A DNA stretch of 46,163 nucleotides from Xanthobacteraceae bacterium. Lineage in GTDB: Bacteria; Pseudomonadota; Alphaproteobacteria; Rhizobiales; Xanthobacteraceae. Below the pieces are notes generated by a model, which saw nothing but the letters and a program-made list of their open reading frames with translations, ran no database searches and was not told the origin of the DNA. The stretch is from contig JASHQI010000078.1 in assembly GCA_030037645.1 (NCBI GenBank), positions 1 through 46,163 on the forward strand. The letters are read 5' to 3'. A program made the position numbers and the translations under genes. Below are positions 8,415-16,553 of this stretch, piece by piece; positions within the stretch are counted from its first letter, which is position 1; every line of letters starts with the position of its first letter.

Positions 8415-8450
8415 TGGGTATCCCATCACGCGTAAGGCCAAAATCCCAAA

Positions 8451-8518
8451 GTGCCGTAGCTCACGCAAAGAGCAAAGCGTCCCCGACCCAAAGGTCAATG
8501 CTCATCGCCGTCGGGCTC
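8451..8518 (+). pseudogene. Degenerate tRNA-Arg copy
   Basis: Aligns over its length with the intact tRNA-Arg(CCT) at 10062. Shared parts are GCCGTAGCTCA and GAGC (D arm, 8470-8473), a seven-base loop TCCCCGA in place of TTCCTAA, the AAGGTCA variable region, and GTCGGG near the 3' end. The acceptor and T stems no longer pair and no CCA follows, so it cannot make a functional tRNA. It lies 37 bases after copy A of the promoter/leader block, the same arrangement as the intact gene. Apart from this and the block, 8311-8651 shows nothing else I can name. Confidence 0.7.
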
Positions 8519-8651
8519 ATGACCGTCTCGACGACCTTTTCTGGTGTGCGGATTTTCACATGCAGAGAAACGCCCACGACTTGCTCGCGTGATGTATCGC
8601 TGGCGAGCGGTAAGTCGGTCAGATCGACATGAAGGGGTCCTCCTGACGGCC

Positions 8652-9821
8652 ATGTCGCATGATCATTGGGTGCGGGTTGGGCTCGTCCTATGGATCGTCT
8701 TCGGCCTCGTGATCGGCGCACTGGCCTTGCTGTGGCCATTCACACGATCGCTGACGCCGGACTACGTCCACGCAGTCATTGACTTTTGGCTCTCTCGCGT
8801 GGAGCCGCCGGATGCCGCCGAAGGCTTTTACTATCTGCCAGCCTCTCGTGTGTTGTTCAGTCCTTTCGCATTCGCCGGGGTTGCGGTCGGTGGATTGTTA
8901 TGGAGATTGTTCGCCTACGGCCTGCTCACGCTGGCGGCTTGGTGCTGGGCAAACCTGTTGGCACCGCAGTGCGTACCCCGTGCCTTCGTCATGATCCTTG
9001 TGTTGATGCTGCCCACGTCGGCAGGCGTACTGCGCAACGGCCAATTCGACGCTCACTGCTGGGCCTTGATGGCTCTGGGTGCCGCGGCGGTCGCGATCGG
9101 TGGCTGGTGGCGGGCAGCGTCCGCGCTAGGACTCGCGCTGGCGCTAAAGCCCACCGCAATCGTCGCGGTCCTGCTGATCGGAGTAACTTGGCCTCCAGTC
9201 GGCATACGCTTGCTGCCGATCATCATCGCCACGTTAGCCATCCCTTATGTCAATCCAAACTGGACCTATGTCGAACAGCTTTACGCAGATTGGCTGGGTC
9301 AACTCTTGGCTGCTTTACCGCATGCGGGGCGATGGAACGATCTCGCAAATGCGTTTTCATATCTCGGCTACGCGATTCCATATGAATTGATGACCGTTAT
9401 TCGAATAATAGCGGCGATCGTCACTTTGGCTTTCGCGCTCGTTGCTGCCCGGCGGCTGCCGCGCATCGAGGCGGCCTTCGTCGTTCTTATGCTGACTGCC
9501 GTCTATCTTCTCCTTTTCAATCCGCGAACGGAAGGTTCCAGCTATGTCGGTCTTGCCATCGTTGCCGCACCGATCGCGGCTCGGCTTGCTTTGGTCGAAC
9601 AGCGCAGAGGTTGGAGCGCGGCAGTAGCTGCGCTCGCGATCATGCCCGGTCTGATAGGACTGACGGCGCTCTCTCTGAGACTTTTCAATCTTTGGCTCGA
9701 CCCGCTGCTCGCGAGCATCTTTCTTGTCGGAGTGCTCATACCGCGAGGACTCAGTTCGTCCGTATGGGGGATCGGGGCATCGCCTCCCAAACAGCCTGAT
9801 CGGTGGCAGCTACGCGGCTAG
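8652..9821 (+). CDS. GT87-family (DUF2029) integral-membrane glycosyltransferase
   Basis: A 389-residue polytopic protein with about ten hydrophobic helices. The first loop after helix 1 carries the Asp-Tyr (PDYVHAVIDFW) and, further on, the FYYLPASRVLFSPFA segment typical of GT-C polyprenyl-phosphate-sugar mannosyl/arabinosyl-type transferases of family GT87. It probably transfers a sugar from a lipid carrier to an extracytoplasmic glycan. The ATG at 8652 has AAGGGG upstream and gives a clean membrane N-terminus. Base composition is visibly more A/T-rich than in neighbouring operons. It lies between the decayed and intact tRNA-Arg copies, which suggests it arrived by insertion or duplication. 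Confidence 0.78.
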   Translation: MSHDHWVRVGLVLWIVFGLVIGALALLWPFTRSLTPDYVHAVIDFWLSRVEPPDAAEGFYYLPASRVLFSPFAFAGVAVGGLLWRLFAYGLLTLAAWCWANLLAPQCVPRAFVMILVLMLPTSAGVLRNGQFDAHCWALMALGAAAVAIGGWWRAASALGLALALKPTAIVAVLLIGVTWPPVGIRLLPIIIATLAIPYVNPNWTYVEQLYADWLGQLLAALPHAGRWNDLANAFSYLGYAIPYELMTVIRIIAAIVTLAFALVAARRLPRIEAAFVVLMLTAVYLLLFNPRTEGSSYVGLAIVAAPIAARLALVEQRRGWSAAVAALAIMPGLIGLTALSLRLFNLWLDPLLASIFLVGVLIPRGLSSSVWGIGASPPKQPDRWQLRG

Positions 9822-9970
9822 TCTACTGCTGTCGGCAAGAAAATCCCCGATATGTCAAGCAGCAGCGTCTCCGAGCGCGACATGGACAATATCGGCGAGA
9901 TGTTTCGGGAATGGATTATGGTCCGGTTTGCCCCGCGGTGCTGGAACAGTTGACGATGCCGGCGTTTCCT

Positions 9971-10023
9971 GGTCGCTGTCGCCGACACCTATGCTATACC
10001 GGGGCATGTCCAGTGACTGGACA
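9971..10023 (+). promoter_or_regulatory. Promoter/leader block of tRNA-Arg, copy B
   Basis: Contains TATACC at 9995-10000 as a likely -10 element and the palindrome TGTCCAG-TGA-CTGGACA at 10007-10023, about 38 bases before the mature tRNA. The near-identical copy at 8361 shows the block was duplicated together with the tRNA. The palindrome might act in processing of the precursor or as an operator; that is inference. Confidence 0.5.
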
Positions 10024-10061
10024 ACCGTACCCGTCAGGTGCCCCGAAGCAAAGTCCGCAAA

Positions 10062-10138
10062 GGTCCCGTAGCTCAGCCGGATAGAGCAGCGGTTTCCTAA
10101 ACCGAAGGTCACAGGTTCGAGTCCTGTCGGGACCGCCA
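10062..10138 (+). tRNA. tRNA-Arg (anticodon CCT)
   Basis: A 77-base cloverleaf: acceptor GGTCCCG / CGGGACC, D stem GCTC / GAGC, anticodon stem-loop with loop TTCCTAA (anticodon CCT, reading AGG), variable region AGGTC, T stem ACAGG / CCTGT with loop TTCGAGT, discriminator G and an encoded CCA. All stems pair except the outermost pair of the anticodon stem (G-A). It sits between the GT87 and FkbM genes. Confidence 0.96.
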
Positions 10139-10514
10139 CAAAACCAATAATTCAGCCGATATTTCGCCAACAAAGGCGACAATCATTGGTGACTGTGTGC
10201 CGGCTCAGTACGCACGAGCGCCAAGGCGTTGCCTGTTCGGTAAGCAGTCGGCTAGCCGAATGTCCGCTTCGCTCTCGGAAAACGACTGAATTGCTGAATC
10301 GCCGCGAAATGACGGAACGGGCCATAAGCGAATCACGAGCCGTCGAGGTCACCACCAGCAGTGCTGGCCTACACCTGCCGGTGGACGAGCGGTTCACGAC
10401 ATCCATAGCTGACCCTGTGCGCGGCCACAGAGTAATGATACAGCGTGGAGAAATGTTTATGTACTCGTCGGCGCTGGACGAGCAGCTCGCCTGCGGTCAA
10501 GGGATTGTTTTGGG
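10139..10514. other. Gene-free stretch after the tRNA
   Basis: 376 bases with no convincing coding region, no second copy of the tRNA 3' end and no integrase remnant that I can recognise. Open frames here run across the FkbM start or lack family resemblance. No clear terminator or promoter motif is seen. Confidence 0.5.
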
Positions 10515-11360
10515 ATGGCTGATTTTCTGGTCGATCTCGTCCAGCCGAATCGGCTCACGTCCGTCGTCGACATCGGCGCTAACCCGATCGACGCAGTCCC
10601 GCCGTACAAAAATTTGCTGGAGAGACGGCTTTGCAGAGTGATTGGGTTCGAGCCCCAGTCTGATGGGCTTGCTGCGCTCAATGCAAGCAAAGGCGATCTG
10701 GAGACGTATCTTCCCTACGTGGTGGGAGACGGGAAAAGTGCCACGTTAAGGGTCTGCCACGCACCGGGCATGACCAGCCTGTTAGCGCCGGATCCCAATG
10801 TCCTGCGACATTTCCCCGGCTTTCTGGAGTGGGGTCAGGTGACTCAAGAAATCCCTGTCACGACACGACGGCTTGATGACATTACCGAGATCGAGACGAT
10901 CGATTTCTTAAAGATGGACGTACAGGGTGCGGAACTTATGGTCGTTCAGAATGGCCGCGAGCGGCTCAAGGACGTGGTCGCCATCCAGACCGAGATATCC
11001 TTCATCGCTTTATACCAGAGCCAGCCAACCTTTGGCGCAATCGATTCCGAACTTCGCCGTTCAGGCTTCGTCCCGCATTCGCTCGCGGCTGTAAACAGGC
11101 GCATGATTGCACCGCTGGTCGGCTCCACGCCCTTTGTTGGATTTAATCAAATTCTAGAGGCGGACATCGTCTACGTCCGCGATTTCATGCATCCTGATCA
11201 AATGAGATCCGAACAGCTTAAGCATCTAGCCGTGATCGCCCATTACTGTTACGCATCGTTCGATCTCGCCACCAACTGCCTCTATCATCTTGCGCGCATC
11301 GGTGCCGTACATTCTGACGCAACGAAACAATATCTGGCGATGGTCCAGAAGCCCGCGTAA
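10515..11360 (+). CDS. FkbM-family SAM-dependent methyltransferase
   Basis: A 281-residue protein. Motif I appears as VVDIGANP (residues 17-24) and the second SAM-fold signature as IDFLKMDVQGAE (about 132-143), both standard for FkbM-type O-methyltransferases, which decorate sugars of surface glycans or secondary metabolites. The central FEPQ (Glu binding the ribose of SAM) is visible near residue 45. The C-terminal 60 residues are specific to this subgroup. The ATG at 10515 follows TTTTGGG, a poor ribosome site. With the GT87 gene and tRNA it forms a small surface-glycan-type accessory segment; the link is inferred from neighbourhood. Confidence 0.85.
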   Translation: MADFLVDLVQPNRLTSVVDIGANPIDAVPPYKNLLERRLCRVIGFEPQSDGLAALNASKGDLETYLPYVVGDGKSATLRVCHAPGMTSLLAPDPNVLRHFPGFLEWGQVTQEIPVTTRRLDDITEIETIDFLKMDVQGAELMVVQNGRERLKDVVAIQTEISFIALYQSQPTFGAIDSELRRSGFVPHSLAAVNRRMIAPLVGSTPFVGFNQILEADIVYVRDFMHPDQMRSEQLKHLAVIAHYCYASFDLATNCLYHLARIGAVHSDATKQYLAMVQKPA

Positions 11361-11833
11361 AGGCGCACCCGGGTCCGGCCAGCCGCGTCACTTTTTGGAA
11401 TATCCGCGGCAAGTCGGTTCACGCCCCAACGGCTGACAGCATGTCGCAATGCGCTATGTGCAGCTGTGCAGCGAGGTGCCGGATTTCGCCAAGCGATGAC
11501 TATCGGCCGATGGGACGGAACCTGCGGTCTCTCGCGTCTTTGATACGGTTCCCCCATCATTGTGTGGCCGGCTTGGATTGCGCGCGTAAGGCGCGCCGTA
11601 TCCAATAGGCGAGCAGTGCCGCGGTTGTGAGCAAGTTTTTGTCCAAAAGACGCTTCGAGTCGCTTTGGGTCATATTGTCCGGGCGGTCGCCATGCCGTCG
11701 CGGATCACGCTGCGCCCTCGCTTCCTTCGATTTCTTGATTCGCTCCGCGGTGCCCTATACCGTTCCGGCTCCGGCCGCCGCAAAGCTTCTATTTCCCTGT
11801 CCCCGGGCCCGCCGGCCGCAACGAGCGACGCGT
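11361..11833. other. Long intergenic region upstream of the hydroxy-acid oxidase
   Basis: 473 bases without a supported gene. A possible promoter, TTGATT (11735-11740) and TATACC (11756-11761) with a short 15-base spacer, lies 72 bases before the oxidase ATG. A GCGCGC-GTAAG-GCGCGC inverted repeat is at about 11580-11596. The oxidase frame stays open back to 11627, but that portion resembles no part of the family and is taken as untranslated. Confidence 0.4.
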
Positions 11834-12988
11834 ATGCAACAGACCAGCGAAAAACTCGAAGAGCTCGAAAAACTCGACGAAGCCGCCTCCCTGGCGAAGT
11901 TGTCGGCCAGCCCCGACTTCATGAACCTGCACGAGATCGTCCACAAGGCGCGGCAGAACCTCAACCAGAACGCCTGGGACTACATCGTCGGCGGCGTGGA
12001 AACCGAGACGACGCTGCGAAGAAATCGCATGGCGCTCGATTCGATCGCGTTCCGGCCGCGCGTGCTGCGCGACGTGAGCAAGGTCGATACTACGACCGAA
12101 ATCTTTGGCCGCAAATTGCGGCTGCCCATCCTGCTTTGCCCGGTCGGTTCGCTCGAAAGCTTTCATCCCGGCGGCGCCGCCCCGGTGGTCAAAGCTGCCG
12201 GCGAATTCGGCGTCGCCCACATGCTGAGCTCGGTGTGCGATCCGGGACTGGAAGGTGTCGCCGAGGCAGTGCCCGAGGCGCTGCGCATCTTCCAGCTCTA
12301 TGTGCGCGGTGACGAGGCCTGGGTCGACGACTATGTCGAGCGCGCCATTGCCAGCAAATACACGGCGTTCTGTCTCACCGTGGACACCGCGCACTACAGC
12401 CGGCGCGAGCGCGACATCGCCAAGCGCCACATCACCGGCGGGCGGCGTCGCGCCTCGGGACGCAAATACCAGGAGGCGCTCGATTGGCGCACCGTCGAGC
12501 GCATCAAGCACAAGTTCAAGATTCCGCTCGGCATCAAGGGCATCGCCACGGCGGAGGACGCCAAGATCGCGCTCGATCACGGCGTGGAGATGATTTACGT
12601 CTCCAATCACGGTGGGCGGCAGCTCGATCATGGCCGCGGCTCGGCGGACGTGCTGCCTGAAGTGGTCGAGGCGGTTGCCGGCCGCGCCTTGATCGTCGTC
12701 GACGGCGGCTTCTATCGCGGCAGCGACATCGTCAAGGCGATGGCGCTTGGCGCCAATCTGGTCGGTCTCGGCCGCATGCAATGTTACGGGCTTGCGGCCG
12801 CCGGACAGGCCGGCGTCGTGCGCATGCTCGAGCTCATGGAAGACGAGGTGATGCGCTCGATGGGGCTTCTGGGCGCGACGAGCTACGGCAAGCTCGATTC
12901 GTCGTGCCTGCACGCGGCCGTGCCGGCCAATCTACCGAGCGTGCTGAGCGCCTTCCCGCACCTCGATATTGCGCCATATCGATATTAG
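11834..12988 (+). CDS. FMN-dependent alpha-hydroxy-acid oxidase/dehydrogenase
   Basis: A 384-residue TIM-barrel flavoprotein of the lactate dehydrogenase / glycolate oxidase / mandelate dehydrogenase family; it oxidises an L-2-hydroxy acid to the 2-keto acid. The N-terminal segment is FMN-domain-like (NAWDYIVGGVETETTLRRNR, where the classical family has the Tyr-x-x-Gly-Gly). The active-site stretch SNHGGRQLDHGRGS near residues 258-271 contains the catalytic His and the substrate-binding Arg. DGGFYRGSDIVKAMALGA is the phosphate-binding segment. The substrate is not predictable from sequence. The ATG at 11834 gives the normal family length. No membrane anchor is seen. It lies upstream of the Pht5-like gene with a 71-base gap. 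Confidence 0.88.
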   Translation: MQQTSEKLEELEKLDEAASLAKLSASPDFMNLHEIVHKARQNLNQNAWDYIVGGVETETTLRRNRMALDSIAFRPRVLRDVSKVDTTTEIFGRKLRLPILLCPVGSLESFHPGGAAPVVKAAGEFGVAHMLSSVCDPGLEGVAEAVPEALRIFQLYVRGDEAWVDDYVERAIASKYTAFCLTVDTAHYSRRERDIAKRHITGGRRRASGRKYQEALDWRTVERIKHKFKIPLGIKGIATAEDAKIALDHGVEMIYVSNHGGRQLDHGRGSADVLPEVVEAVAGRALIVVDGGFYRGSDIVKAMALGANLVGLGRMQCYGLAAAGQAGVVRMLELMEDEVMRSMGLLGATSYGKLDSSCLHAAVPANLPSVLSAFPHLDIAPYRY

Positions 12989-13059
12989 AGCGTGATTTCT
13001 CATCCGCTCGCCCCGCATAGAATCGTTGCGGAGCAGCGAGCCGTACAGGAAGCCACATC

Positions 13060-14040
13060 ATGAATCTGCAATTGAGTATCGGCATCACCAACAATCCGCG
13101 CACCTGGCCGATCATCGACGGCACGGTGAAGCCGGACGGCATCGACCTCATCCCGACGATCGTGCACCCTTCCGAACTGTTCTGGCGGCAACTGCATTTC
13201 GCCGAATTCGCGGTCTCGGAGATGTCGTGCTCTTCGTTCATGATCATCACCGGTCAGGGCGACACGCGCTTTCTCGGCCTGCCGATCTTCACGACGCGGC
13301 GGTTTTTTCACACCTTCATCCTGGTGCGCAAGAAGGCCGGCATTGAGAAGCCTGAAGACCTGAAGGGCAAGCGCGTCGGCGTGCCGGAATATCAGCAGAC
13401 CGCCGCGCTGTGGGCGCGCGGCGTGCTGCAGCACGAATTCGGCGTGCATCCGCAGGACGTCGAGTTTTGGATGGAGCGCACGCCGGAGAAAAGTCACGGT
13501 GGTGCCACCGGTTTCAAGGCGCCGCCCGGCGTCACCGTCAATCAGATCCCCGCCGACAAGAGCATCGGTTCGATGATGCTCGCCGGCGAGCTCGACGCCG
13601 CGTTGCATTATCTGTCGGGCCACAATCTGGTCGATCGCAGCCGTGCCGACCTGATACACCATCCCGACTTCAAATACGTATTCCCCGACATCGCCGCCGA
13701 AGGCATTCGCTACTACCGCAAGACCGGCATCTATCCGATCAATCACCAGGCGGTGATCCGGCGCGATGTGTATGAAAAGGAGCCGTGGGTGGCGATCAAC
13801 CTGCTCAAGGCGTTCAACAAGGCGAACGACATCGCCAACGCGCAGCGCGTCGAGCACGTCGAGTATTATTTCGCCACGGGAAAGCTGTCCGGCGACGCCA
13901 AGACGCCGATCATCACCCACGGCGTCAAAGCCAATCGCAAGGTGATCGAGACCATCGCGCAATATTCGCTGGAGCAGGACCTCACCAAGCGGCTGATCAA
14001 GGTCGACGAACTGTACGCGCCGAGCGTGTTGGAATCCTGA
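13060..14040 (+). CDS. 4,5-dihydroxyphthalate decarboxylase (Pht5)-like / binding-protein-fold protein
   Basis: A 326-residue protein with the periplasmic-binding-protein fold used by 4,5-dihydroxyphthalate decarboxylase and its many relatives. Recognisable are the N-terminal L.SIGITNNPRTWPIIDG, the PSELFWRQLHFAEFAVSEMS segment, and GKRVGVPEYQQTAALWARG. No signal peptide is present, which argues for a cytoplasmic enzyme rather than a transporter receptor. The start ATG at 13060 has CAGGAAG upstream. The actual substrate could be any hydroxylated aromatic carboxylate; annotation as an NMT1/THI5-type binding protein is the alternative. Confidence 0.72.
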   Translation: MNLQLSIGITNNPRTWPIIDGTVKPDGIDLIPTIVHPSELFWRQLHFAEFAVSEMSCSSFMIITGQGDTRFLGLPIFTTRRFFHTFILVRKKAGIEKPEDLKGKRVGVPEYQQTAALWARGVLQHEFGVHPQDVEFWMERTPEKSHGGATGFKAPPGVTVNQIPADKSIGSMMLAGELDAALHYLSGHNLVDRSRADLIHHPDFKYVFPDIAAEGIRYYRKTGIYPINHQAVIRRDVYEKEPWVAINLLKAFNKANDIANAQRVEHVEYYFATGKLSGDAKTPIITHGVKANRKVIETIAQYSLEQDLTKRLIKVDELYAPSVLES

Positions 14041-14060
14041 AAGGTCTGTCACCTTTATTA

Positions 14061-14139
14061 TCCGCAGACGCGGACGATCCGGTAATCGTTGGCGCAGACA
14101 TGATGACTGGATGCCCCGCTTTCGCGGGGCACGACAATG
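14061..14139. repeat. Composite palindromic repeat, copy 1
   Basis: TCCGC-AGAC-GCGGA at the left and GCCCCGC-TTT-GCGGGGC at the right, joined through GATCCGGTAA and ACTGGATG. A longer version of the same design is at 25570-25669. It sits at the convergent end between the Pht5-like gene and the CoA-transferase and may act as a bidirectional terminator. Confidence 0.75.
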
Positions 14140-14156
14140 TGAGCGCAGTCAAATGC

Positions 14157-15377
14157 TCATTGCGCCGCCTGCTTTGTGGCGCTCCCATCCACCGTCGCGC
14201 CGGAGTCGGCGAGCACCCTGATTTCGCTTTCGCTCAAGCCCGCATCGCGCAGCACTTCGACGCTGTGCTCGCCCAGCCGCGGCTGCAGCCGCGCGCCGGT
14301 CGCGGTGCCGGATTCGGAAAAACGCACCGGCAGATCGGTGAAGACAATTTCGCCCTCGCTCGGGTGCGTTGCGCGCTTGAAGAATCCACTGGTCGCGAGC
14401 TGCGGATCGCTCTTGAGATCGTCCAGGCTTGATACGCGGTCGGCGGGAATTTCGAGTTCGCGCAACAGCGCGAGCCACTCGTCCGTCGTCCTGGCGAGGA
14501 GGCACTCTCCGGCGAGCTCGTAGAGCGCGACGACGTTGTGGCTTCGTGCCGCAATACTGTTGAAGCGCGGGTCGTCGCAGACTTCCGGCTTGCCGACCAT
14601 CGGCCAGAATTTCCGCCAATGCCGCTCGGTATAGGCCATCATGCAGAGATAGCCGTCCTTGGTCTTATAGGGCCGCCGCCACGCCCCGAGCACGCGGGTA
14701 TAGCCGAGTTCGCCCATCGGCGGCTCGAAGCAATGGCCGAACAGGTGCTCGGCAAGAACGAAGGATACCATCGTTTCGAACATGGGCACTTCGACGAACT
14801 GGCCGCGGCCGGTTTTTTCGCGCGCGTACAATGCCGCCGATATTGCGCCGGCAAGCGACAGCGCGGTGGCCTTGTCGGCGAGGATGGTCGGCGCATAGCG
14901 CGGTTCGCCGGCGATCTCTGACATCAAAGCGGCGACGCCGGATTGGCCCTGAATCACGTCGTCATAGGCCGGCTGGCCGCTATACGGTCCGCCGTCGCGA
15001 TAGCCGTGGATCGCCGCATAGACGATGCGCGGATTGCGCGCGCACACGGCGCGGTGCGCAAAGCCGAGCTTTGCGATTTTCTGCGGCCGCATCGAATGGA
15101 CGAAAACGTCGGCAGTGGAGATCAGCCGCCACAGCGCGTCCTTGGCGCTATCCTGTTTGAGATCGAGCACCAGCGAGCGCTTGCTGCGATTGAGCCCCAT
15201 GAACAGCGCCGCCATGCCGGGCGAGCGCGCCGGGCCGGTGTAGCGCGGCGCATCGCCGTCCGGGCTCTCGATCTTGATGACGTCGGCGCCCATGTCGCCG
15301 AGCATCTGCGTGGCGAGCGGGCCGGCCACCACCGCTGACAGATCGAGAATGCGGACGTCCGCCAAAACTCCGGCCAT
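14157..15377 (-). CDS. CaiB/BaiF-family (class III) CoA-transferase
   Basis: A 406-residue protein that moves CoA between carboxylic acids. Family landmarks are VRILDLSAVVAGPLATQML near the N-terminus, GADVIKIE, LNRSKRSLVLDLK, DVFVHSMRP, and AYDDVIQGQSG, which holds the conserved catalytic-type Asp. The C-terminus has the PRLGEHSVEVLRDAGLSE segment of the family. The ATG at 15377 has GGAGGT upstream. It diverges from the ACMSD-like amidohydrolase across 61 bases that contain a palindrome, so the two genes may share control. The CoA donor and acceptor cannot be read from sequence. Confidence 0.9.
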   Translation of the reverse strand: MAGVLADVRILDLSAVVAGPLATQMLGDMGADVIKIESPDGDAPRYTGPARSPGMAALFMGLNRSKRSLVLDLKQDSAKDALWRLISTADVFVHSMRPQKIAKLGFAHRAVCARNPRIVYAAIHGYRDGGPYSGQPAYDDVIQGQSGVAALMSEIAGEPRYAPTILADKATALSLAGAISAALYAREKTGRGQFVEVPMFETMVSFVLAEHLFGHCFEPPMGELGYTRVLGAWRRPYKTKDGYLCMMAYTERHWRKFWPMVGKPEVCDDPRFNSIAARSHNVVALYELAGECLLARTTDEWLALLRELEIPADRVSSLDDLKSDPQLATSGFFKRATHPSEGEIVFTDLPVRFSESGTATGARLQPRLGEHSVEVLRDAGLSESEIRVLADSGATVDGSATKQAAQ

Positions 15378-15405
15378 TTGACAATTACCTCCGGCCTGAA
15401 ATGAT

Positions 15406-15420
15406 TTTGCCTGCGGCAAA
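15406..15420. promoter_or_regulatory. Palindrome in divergent promoter region
   Basis: TTTGCC-TGC-GGCAAA, a perfect six-base-arm inverted repeat centred in the 61-base gap between the CoA-transferase and the amidohydrolase. Position and symmetry suit a dimeric repressor or activator site. It overlaps the expected start region of the amidohydrolase transcript. No regulator gene lies nearby. Confidence 0.35.
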
Positions 15421-15438
15421 GGCAAGGAGCGGCAAGCG

Positions 15439-16446
15439 ATGCAGCATATCGACGCGTTCTGTCATTTCTTCCCGCAAGGGATTTTTCACAAGCTGTCGCA
15501 GACGACGGGCGGCACCCGGGACATCGGCAAGCGCATCCAGGGCGTGCGCACGATCTACGACCTCGATGCGCGGTTTCGCATCATGGACGGCTTTGCGAAT
15601 TATTCGCAAGTGCTATCGCTCGGCCTGCCGCCGATCGAGGCCATGGCGGGGCCGCGGGATGCCCCGGAATTCGCCCGCGTCGCCAATGACGGCCTCGCCG
15701 AGCTGGTGCAGAAATATCCTGACCGGTTTTGCGGCTATGTCGGCGGTCTGCCGATGAACGCGCCCGAGGAGGCCGCCAAGGAGGCCGAGCGCATTCTGCT
15801 CCACGGCAACGCCAACGGTTTGCAGCTCCACACCAATGTCGACGGCGCCTGTCTCGACGAGCCGCGCTTTCTGCCGATCTTCGAGATCGCCGCCAAGGCC
15901 GGCAAACCGATCCTGCTGCATCCGGCGCGCACCGCGAGCTTTGCCGATTTCGCCGCGGAGCAGCGCTCGCGCTACGAAATCTGGACCATCTTCGGTTGGC
16001 CTTACGAGACCAGCGCCACCATGGCGCGGCTGGTTTTCTCCGGCGTGATGACGCGTTTTCCCAGGTTGAAGGTGCTCGCGCATCACCTCGGCGCCATGAT
16101 TCCGTTCTTCGACGCGCGGATCGACACCGGCTGGGCGACGCTCGGCAGCCGCACCTCGGACGAAGATTACAGCGGCGTGCTCAAACGCCTGGGGAAGCCG
16201 CTGCTGGATTGCTTCAAGGACTTTTACGGCGACACCGCGCTGTGCGGCGGCCGCGCCGGATTGCGCTGCGGGCTGGAATTCTACGGCGCCGATCACGTGC
16301 TGTTCGCTTCGGACGCGCCGTTCGGCCCCGAGGGCGGGCGCGCCTATATCCGCGACTGCATCGTCGCGATCGACTCGCTCGACGTGACGGCGGCCGACAA
16401 GGAGAAGATTTGTTATCGCAATGCGCAAAAGCTGTTTGGAATTTAG
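15439..16446 (+). CDS. ACMSD-like amidohydrolase-2 family protein
   Basis: A 335-residue TIM-barrel protein of the aminocarboxymuconate-semialdehyde decarboxylase / resorcylate decarboxylase group. It has ILLHPART (about residue 155, barrel His), VLAHHLGAMIPFF (about 212, second His) and LFASDAPFGPEGG (about 288, catalytic Asp). The N-terminal metal site normally reads His-x-His; here it is DAFCHFFP, so the first His is Phe, while the second is kept. The ATG at 15439 has AAGGAG upstream. It probably acts on a carboxylated ring or ring-cleavage product together with the CoA-transferase; activity is inferred. Confidence 0.83.
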   Translation: MQHIDAFCHFFPQGIFHKLSQTTGGTRDIGKRIQGVRTIYDLDARFRIMDGFANYSQVLSLGLPPIEAMAGPRDAPEFARVANDGLAELVQKYPDRFCGYVGGLPMNAPEEAAKEAERILLHGNANGLQLHTNVDGACLDEPRFLPIFEIAAKAGKPILLHPARTASFADFAAEQRSRYEIWTIFGWPYETSATMARLVFSGVMTRFPRLKVLAHHLGAMIPFFDARIDTGWATLGSRTSDEDYSGVLKRLGKPLLDCFKDFYGDTALCGGRAGLRCGLEFYGADHVLFASDAPFGPEGGRAYIRDCIVAIDSLDVTAADKEKICYRNAQKLFGI

Positions 16447-16449
16447 GCC

Positions 16450-16550
16450 GTCATTCCGGATTGCCGCGAAGCGGCAAATCCGGAATCCATAATCCCGGCA
16501 CTGGGGGTATGGATTTCCGGGTTCCTCGCTTCGCTCGGCCCCGGAATGAC
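16450..16550. repeat. Palindromic repeat flanking the LLM gene (left)
   Basis: Outer arms GTCATTCCGG (16450-16459) and CCGGAATGAC (16541-16550) enclose CCGGATT-GCCGC-GAA-GCGGC-AAATCCGG (16457-16482) and further paired segments around ATGGATTTCCGG. It fills the gap between two genes that converge. The GTCATTCCGG type is a familiar dispersed element of Bradyrhizobium-like genomes. Confidence 0.7.
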
Positions 16551-16553
16551 GAA

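Noticed and set aside
10186-10641. A plus-strand gene after the tRNA
   Set aside because: It starts at TTG, has no family resemblance, and overlaps the well-supported FkbM gene by 127 bases in another frame.
10062-11833. Integrated element with tRNA-3'-end direct repeat
   Set aside because: No second copy of the tRNA 3' end, integrase or transposase could be found downstream.
12986-13010. Another copy of the GAGCATGATC hairpin
   Set aside because: Only the first ten bases (TAGAGCGTGAT) are similar; the second arm is missing.
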